From: Candidatus Omnitrophota bacterium
GTDB lineage: Bacteria; Omnitrophota; Koll11; Gygaellales; Profunditerraquicolaceae
Direction: 5' to 3'
Assembly: GCA_028712045.1 (NCBI GenBank)
Contig: JAQTRA010000038.1
Span: 1 to 8,287 of the forward strand
DNA length: 8,287 nucleotides
Made by a program: the position numbers and the translations under genes
Part shown: piece after piece, positions 6,311 to 8,287 of the stretch
Numbering within the stretch: the stretch's first letter is position 1
How the letters are laid out: every line of letters begins with the position of its first letter
The notes under the pieces: generated by a model
What the model was told of the DNA's origin: nothing
What the model saw: only the letters and a program-made list of their open reading frames with translations
The model's database searches: none

Positions 6311-7105
6311 TTATTTCGCTATTACCGCTCCATCAGGTATATCAAGTACTGCACTTTGTTTAAACTCCACATCCGTAGCTAAAATAATTTCAGGCTCAGC
6401 ATTTGAATGTCCATGTGCCCATAAATATAACTCTATCCCAAATATCGTTGGCATAAAGAAAAACCCATCAGAATCCACTTTTGGATAAACCTTTGCTACC
6501 TCATTTTTAGAACCAAATGCGTAATCCCCCTCAATTAAATCTAATCTTCTCATGCCCATAAGTATGTGTGGCATAATTACATTTGGATTTTCATTGTTTG
6601 AAAAATCCATACATTTATAATATACATTAAGAGGAATAAATATTTTCATTTCTTTTCTTCGTTTATTTGCTATTCCAAGTTCGATATCTATCCCTTTGAA
6701 TAATTTTCTCACAATATAATAAAGAATATAATGTGTTCTTACTTGGTAGGTTGATAACGAACTCAACGTTGATATTATTGTCAATCCGCGATCATCACGA
6801 GAAACTTCTGTGCGCGAAGAAGCCAAAACCCCACCAAAATATTCAGCAGATAGCTCATCTTCACAAAAAGCACCTTCATTAATAATATGTTTTAAGATCC
6901 GAGGATTGACGACTCCAGGTTGTTCTAGCTTATTTCCCAATAATTTTGCTGCTCGATTAAATATACGCGTTATGTTAATATTGCATTTTTTCACCAAATT
7001 CTTTGTTTCTTGACCCAAATATTCAGCAGTCGGACCCAACAATTTCACAATAATATCTTTACCTCCCAATACCACTAAACCCGTACCAATTAATTTTTCA
7101 TCCAT
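6311..7105 (-). CDS. Putative DUF4393/Abi-alpha-like protein (uncertain family)
   Basis: A 264-residue protein that I associate, from memory of family sequences, with the DUF4393/Abi-alpha type of uncharacterised or abortive-infection-linked proteins; the link needs a profile search. The N-terminal 20 residues are hydrophobic and glycine-rich (LIGTGLVVLGG) but not a convincing membrane helix. Next comes KLLGPTAEYLGQETKNLVKK (21-40), a helical stretch with IFNRAAKLLGNKL. The block about 66-127 looks most conserved: VNPRILKHIINEGAFCEDEL, AEYFGGVLASSRTEVSRDDRG and LSTYQVRTHY. The C-terminal half is mixed and ends in the YLWAHGH region (227-233). No catalytic signature is obvious. Base composition is lower in GC than the pur genes (27 of 120 bases over 6601-6720). 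The start at 7103-7105 has only a weak GAGAG upstream. It sits alone between two gaps of 152 and 84 bases, so it may have its own promoter. Confidence 0.55.
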   Translation of the reverse strand: MDEKLIGTGLVVLGGKDIIVKLLGPTAEYLGQETKNLVKKCNINITRIFNRAAKLLGNKLEQPGVVNPRILKHIINEGAFCEDELSAEYFGGVLASSRTEVSRDDRGLTIISTLSSLSTYQVRTHYILYYIVRKLFKGIDIELGIANKRRKEMKIFIPLNVYYKCMDFSNNENPNVIMPHILMGMRRLDLIEGDYAFGSKNEVAKVYPKVDSDGFFFMPTIFGIELYLWAHGHSNAEPEIILATDVEFKQSAVLDIPDGAVIAK

Positions 7106-7124
7106 TTTTATTTACTCTCAACTC

Positions 7125-7130
7125 ATTATA
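7125..7130 (-). promoter_or_regulatory. Possible -10 hexamer upstream of the 6311-7105 gene
   Basis: A perfect TATAAT on the minus strand lies 19 bases before the ATG at 7105. A hexamer 17 bases further upstream (AATAGA) is a poor -35. The surrounding DNA is very AT-rich, so chance is a real explanation. The gap between this gene and the SPFH gene does require some transcription start or read-through. Confidence 0.2.
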
Positions 7131-7222
7131 TTACTAGATATCTTACTTCTATTTAGCTATATTTTGACAAAGAATGTTGCAGAGCGTGTACACAACAACA
7201 ATCAAAAAATATTAAGTACGAG

Positions 7223-7251
7223 ATTGTTCCAGCACCCAAAGTGCCCACAAT
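7223..7251 (-). terminator. Hairpin just after the SPFH gene, possible weak terminator
   Basis: ATTGT at 7223-7227 pairs with ACAAT at 7247-7251, and inside it GCAC at 7232-7235 pairs with GTGC at 7241-7244 around a 5-base loop. The two stems are separated by an unequal internal loop. On the minus strand a run of six T (7204-7209) follows after 13 bases, too far for a textbook Rho-independent terminator. It lies 7 bases past the SPFH stop, the right place for transcript end or mRNA 3' protection. Confidence 0.3.
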
Positions 7252-7257
7252 AATGGT

Positions 7258-8127
7258 TTATTTCTTTTCTTCTTTATTCTTAATCGGCAAGAAGCCGGCC
7301 ATTTCGCCAATTACATTGACTAGCTCGGTATTTGCCGGAACCACGATCTTGGCATTATGCTGCAAAGACTTCTCCACTGCTTCTAATTTACGCAATACCT
7401 GCGCATTGCCGGTAAAATAATGCTCGGCGGCTTCATTGACTAATTTTATCGCTTCTGCTTCACCTTCTGCTTCTAAAATACGTGCCTGCTTAATACCTTC
7501 AGCTTTTTTGATCTCGGCGCGCTTTTGTCCGTCAGCAACGGTCTCGGTAGCTGTAGCATAATCAATCGCAGAAATTTTTTCATTTTCTGCTTTAACAACT
7601 TTGTTCATTGTTTCCTGAACATCTTTTGGCGGGTCAATCTCTTTAAGCTCAGTCCTGACGATCTCTAAACCCCAGCTACCTGTTTCTTCACAAAGAGTTT
7701 TATGCAACTCCGCGTTAATCTTTCCTCTTTCACTATTGCAGGATTTTAAAGTTAAAGTGCCGATAATATTTCTTAAAGTTGTCCGCGCCAGATTCACAAT
7801 CTGCCACTGATAATTATTCACACTATATTGGCAATTCTTTACATCCGCCTCATCAGCTTTTACTTTAAAATAAACCTGCGCATCAACTTTAGCGTTCAGG
7901 TTATCATTAGTAATAATCTCCTGCGGCTCAGCATCCACCATTTGCTCGGTGATATTGATCTGATAAAGAACTTCCACTATGGGCAACACCCAGTTAAATC
8001 CCGGATTAGCAAAACGATGATATTTACCCAACCTTTCCACTAAACCTCTATGCGTAGGCCGCACAATCCTGATCCCCATAAAGAAAATAACGACCAGCAC
8101 AGTAATAATTAGTCCGATTGTGTTCAT
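7258..8127 (-). CDS. SPFH/band 7 (stomatin-like) membrane protein
   Basis: Stomatin/prohibitin-type scaffold of bacterial membranes; members form oligomeric rings and affect membrane microdomains or protease activity. I place the start at the ATG at 8125-8127 (289 residues) because GGAGGT sits 4 bases upstream. An ATG at 8139 overlaps that site and would add only four residues. A single hydrophobic segment occupies about residues 3-20. The band 7 domain follows from IVRPTHRGLVERLGKY (21-36) through NPGFNWVLPIVE, DAQVYFKVKADEA and ARTTLRNIIG to about 190. A long charged helix with AEIKKAEGIKQARILEAEGEAEA (204-226) is the usual coiled coil. The C-terminus VVPANTELVNVIGEMAGFLP is typical of stomatin-like proteins. 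No NfeD partner is next to it. It follows a purM-like gene by 34 bases. Confidence 0.93.
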   Translation of the reverse strand: MNTIGLIITVLVVIFFMGIRIVRPTHRGLVERLGKYHRFANPGFNWVLPIVEVLYQINITEQMVDAEPQEIITNDNLNAKVDAQVYFKVKADEADVKNCQYSVNNYQWQIVNLARTTLRNIIGTLTLKSCNSERGKINAELHKTLCEETGSWGLEIVRTELKEIDPPKDVQETMNKVVKAENEKISAIDYATATETVADGQKRAEIKKAEGIKQARILEAEGEAEAIKLVNEAAEHYFTGNAQVLRKLEAVEKSLQHNAKIVVPANTELVNVIGEMAGFLPIKNKEEKK

Positions 8128-8131
8128 TGCT

Positions 8132-8137
8132 ACCTCC
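8132..8137 (-). promoter_or_regulatory. Ribosome binding site deciding the SPFH start
   Basis: GGAGGT on the minus strand with 4 bases to the ATG at 8127. The alternative ATG at 8139 is immediately before the same GGAGG and has no upstream purine site of its own, so the shorter protein is preferred. Confidence 0.7.
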
Positions 8138-8152
8138 ATTGTAATAATGTCA

Positions 8153-8180
8153 GGGTGTCCCCTAAGAGGACGTCCCCTTA
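8153..8180 (-). repeat. Short GGGGAC repeat, REP-like, at the end of the purM-like gene
   Basis: The minus strand carries two near copies of TTA(A)GGGGAC about 17 bases apart. The inner part is palindromic (GGACGTCC) and can form an imperfect hairpin around 8157-8171 (GTCCCCT against AGAGGAC, one mismatch). It supplies the last codons and the TAG stop (8162-8164) of the upstream gene. Short GC-rich elements of this sort resemble REP sequences mobilised by RAYT (Y1) transposases. No transposase is in the window and I cannot count other copies, so this is an inference. Confidence 0.4.
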
Positions 8181-8287
8181 ATGTAAACTTGCTTATTGCC
8201 TTTTACTGCGGATCCGATAATCCAGGATTTTAATTTAAGCTGGGCTAATTTTTTAATTATTCTCACAGCTGTCTGCGGCTGGACAAT
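8162..8287 (-). CDS. purM: Phosphoribosylformylglycinamidine cyclo-ligase, C-terminal fragment (5' part outside window)
   Basis: The last 41 codons of a gene that continues beyond the window, ending with TAG at 8162-8164. The translation (IVQPQTAVRIIKKLAQLKLK, then SWIIGSAVKGNKQVYIKG) has the pattern of the end of PurM: a helix with regularly spaced Lys, then a W-I-I-G strand and a V-K-G turn, as in the usual IGEVVKG ending. PurM makes AIR from FGAM, the step before PurK and PurE in bacteria. PurD and PurE are encoded about 3 kb downstream, which supports the call. The last residues (GTSS) come from the GGGGAC repeat and are probably not ancestral. Only a short C-terminal piece is visible, so a related AIR synthase-fold protein cannot be excluded. 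Confidence 0.65.
   Translation of the reverse strand: MVQPQTAVRIIKKLAQLKLKSWIIGSAVKGNKQVYIKGTSS

Noticed and set aside
6837..7029. 13-base direct repeat AAATATTCAGCAG at 6837-6849 and 7017-7029
   Set aside because: Both copies are in coding frame and encode similar AEY(L/F)G peptides within one protein. The match is short and shows no other repeat structure, so it is probably coincidence or an internal sequence similarity.
7164..7192. Plus-strand TTGACA, then 17 bases, then TGTACA, resembling a promoter
   Set aside because: The -10 is weak and it would drive antisense transcription into the SPFH gene, with no plus-strand gene to serve. Treated as chance in AT-rich DNA.
7186..7193. Palindrome GTGTACAC as an operator
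   Set aside because: Only 8 bases with no matching second site and no regulator gene nearby; too short to support.

Overview
The window reads almost entirely on the minus strand. It is a tightly packed bacterial housekeeping run for purine synthesis, one-carbon metabolism, tRNA modification and deoxynucleotide metabolism, with a short accessory-looking patch near its upstream end. In transcription order (right to left) it contains: the 3' end of a purM-like gene; an SPFH/band 7 membrane protein; a 152-base gap; an AT-rich gene resembling the DUF4393/Abi-alpha type; a small membrane-anchored orphan; a one-domain cupin; ybaB; purD; purE; a sua5/LMW-phosphatase fusion; rpiB; glyA; a dCMP deaminase; and the 5' part of nrdR. 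No tRNA, rRNA, CRISPR array or complete insertion sequence was seen, and no gene-free stretch exceeds 300 bases.

Organism: clearly a bacterium. It has Shine-Dalgarno sites, GTG and ATG starts, PurE of the class I type, NrdR and YbaB. Base composition is moderate (about 40-45% GC by eye in the pur genes, lower in the accessory patch). The order sua5 - LMW phosphatase - rpiB - glyA resembles the ywlC-ywlE-ywlF-glyA segment of Bacillus subtilis and relatives. Here the first two are fused, and the neighbours are purine genes. My guess is an uncultivated phylum such as Omnitrophota, but this rests on overall impression only.

Operon logic: from ybaB to nrdR (about 5590 down to 1) the genes are separated by at most 11 bases or overlap. 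Three junctions are 4-base ATGA overlaps (purE/sua5 fusion, sua5 fusion/rpiB, dCMP deaminase/nrdR). In two others the stop codon lies inside the next gene's Shine-Dalgarno (purD/purE and rpiB/glyA). This fits one polycistronic unit with translational coupling. PurD and PurE act early in IMP synthesis and PurM acts between them. GlyA makes glycine (the PurD substrate) and 5,10-methylene-THF. dCMP deaminase feeds dUMP to thymidylate synthesis, which uses that same methylene-THF. NrdR represses ribonucleotide reductase. RpiB connects to ribose-5-phosphate, the precursor of PRPP.

The least ordinary parts are the 264-residue gene at 6311-7105 with its small membrane partner at 5936-6226, the Sua5-phosphatase fusion, and a short GGGGAC-rich repeat that supplies the last codons and stop of the purM-like gene. 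I did not find a clearly new multi-gene system. The two-gene accessory patch is the best candidate.
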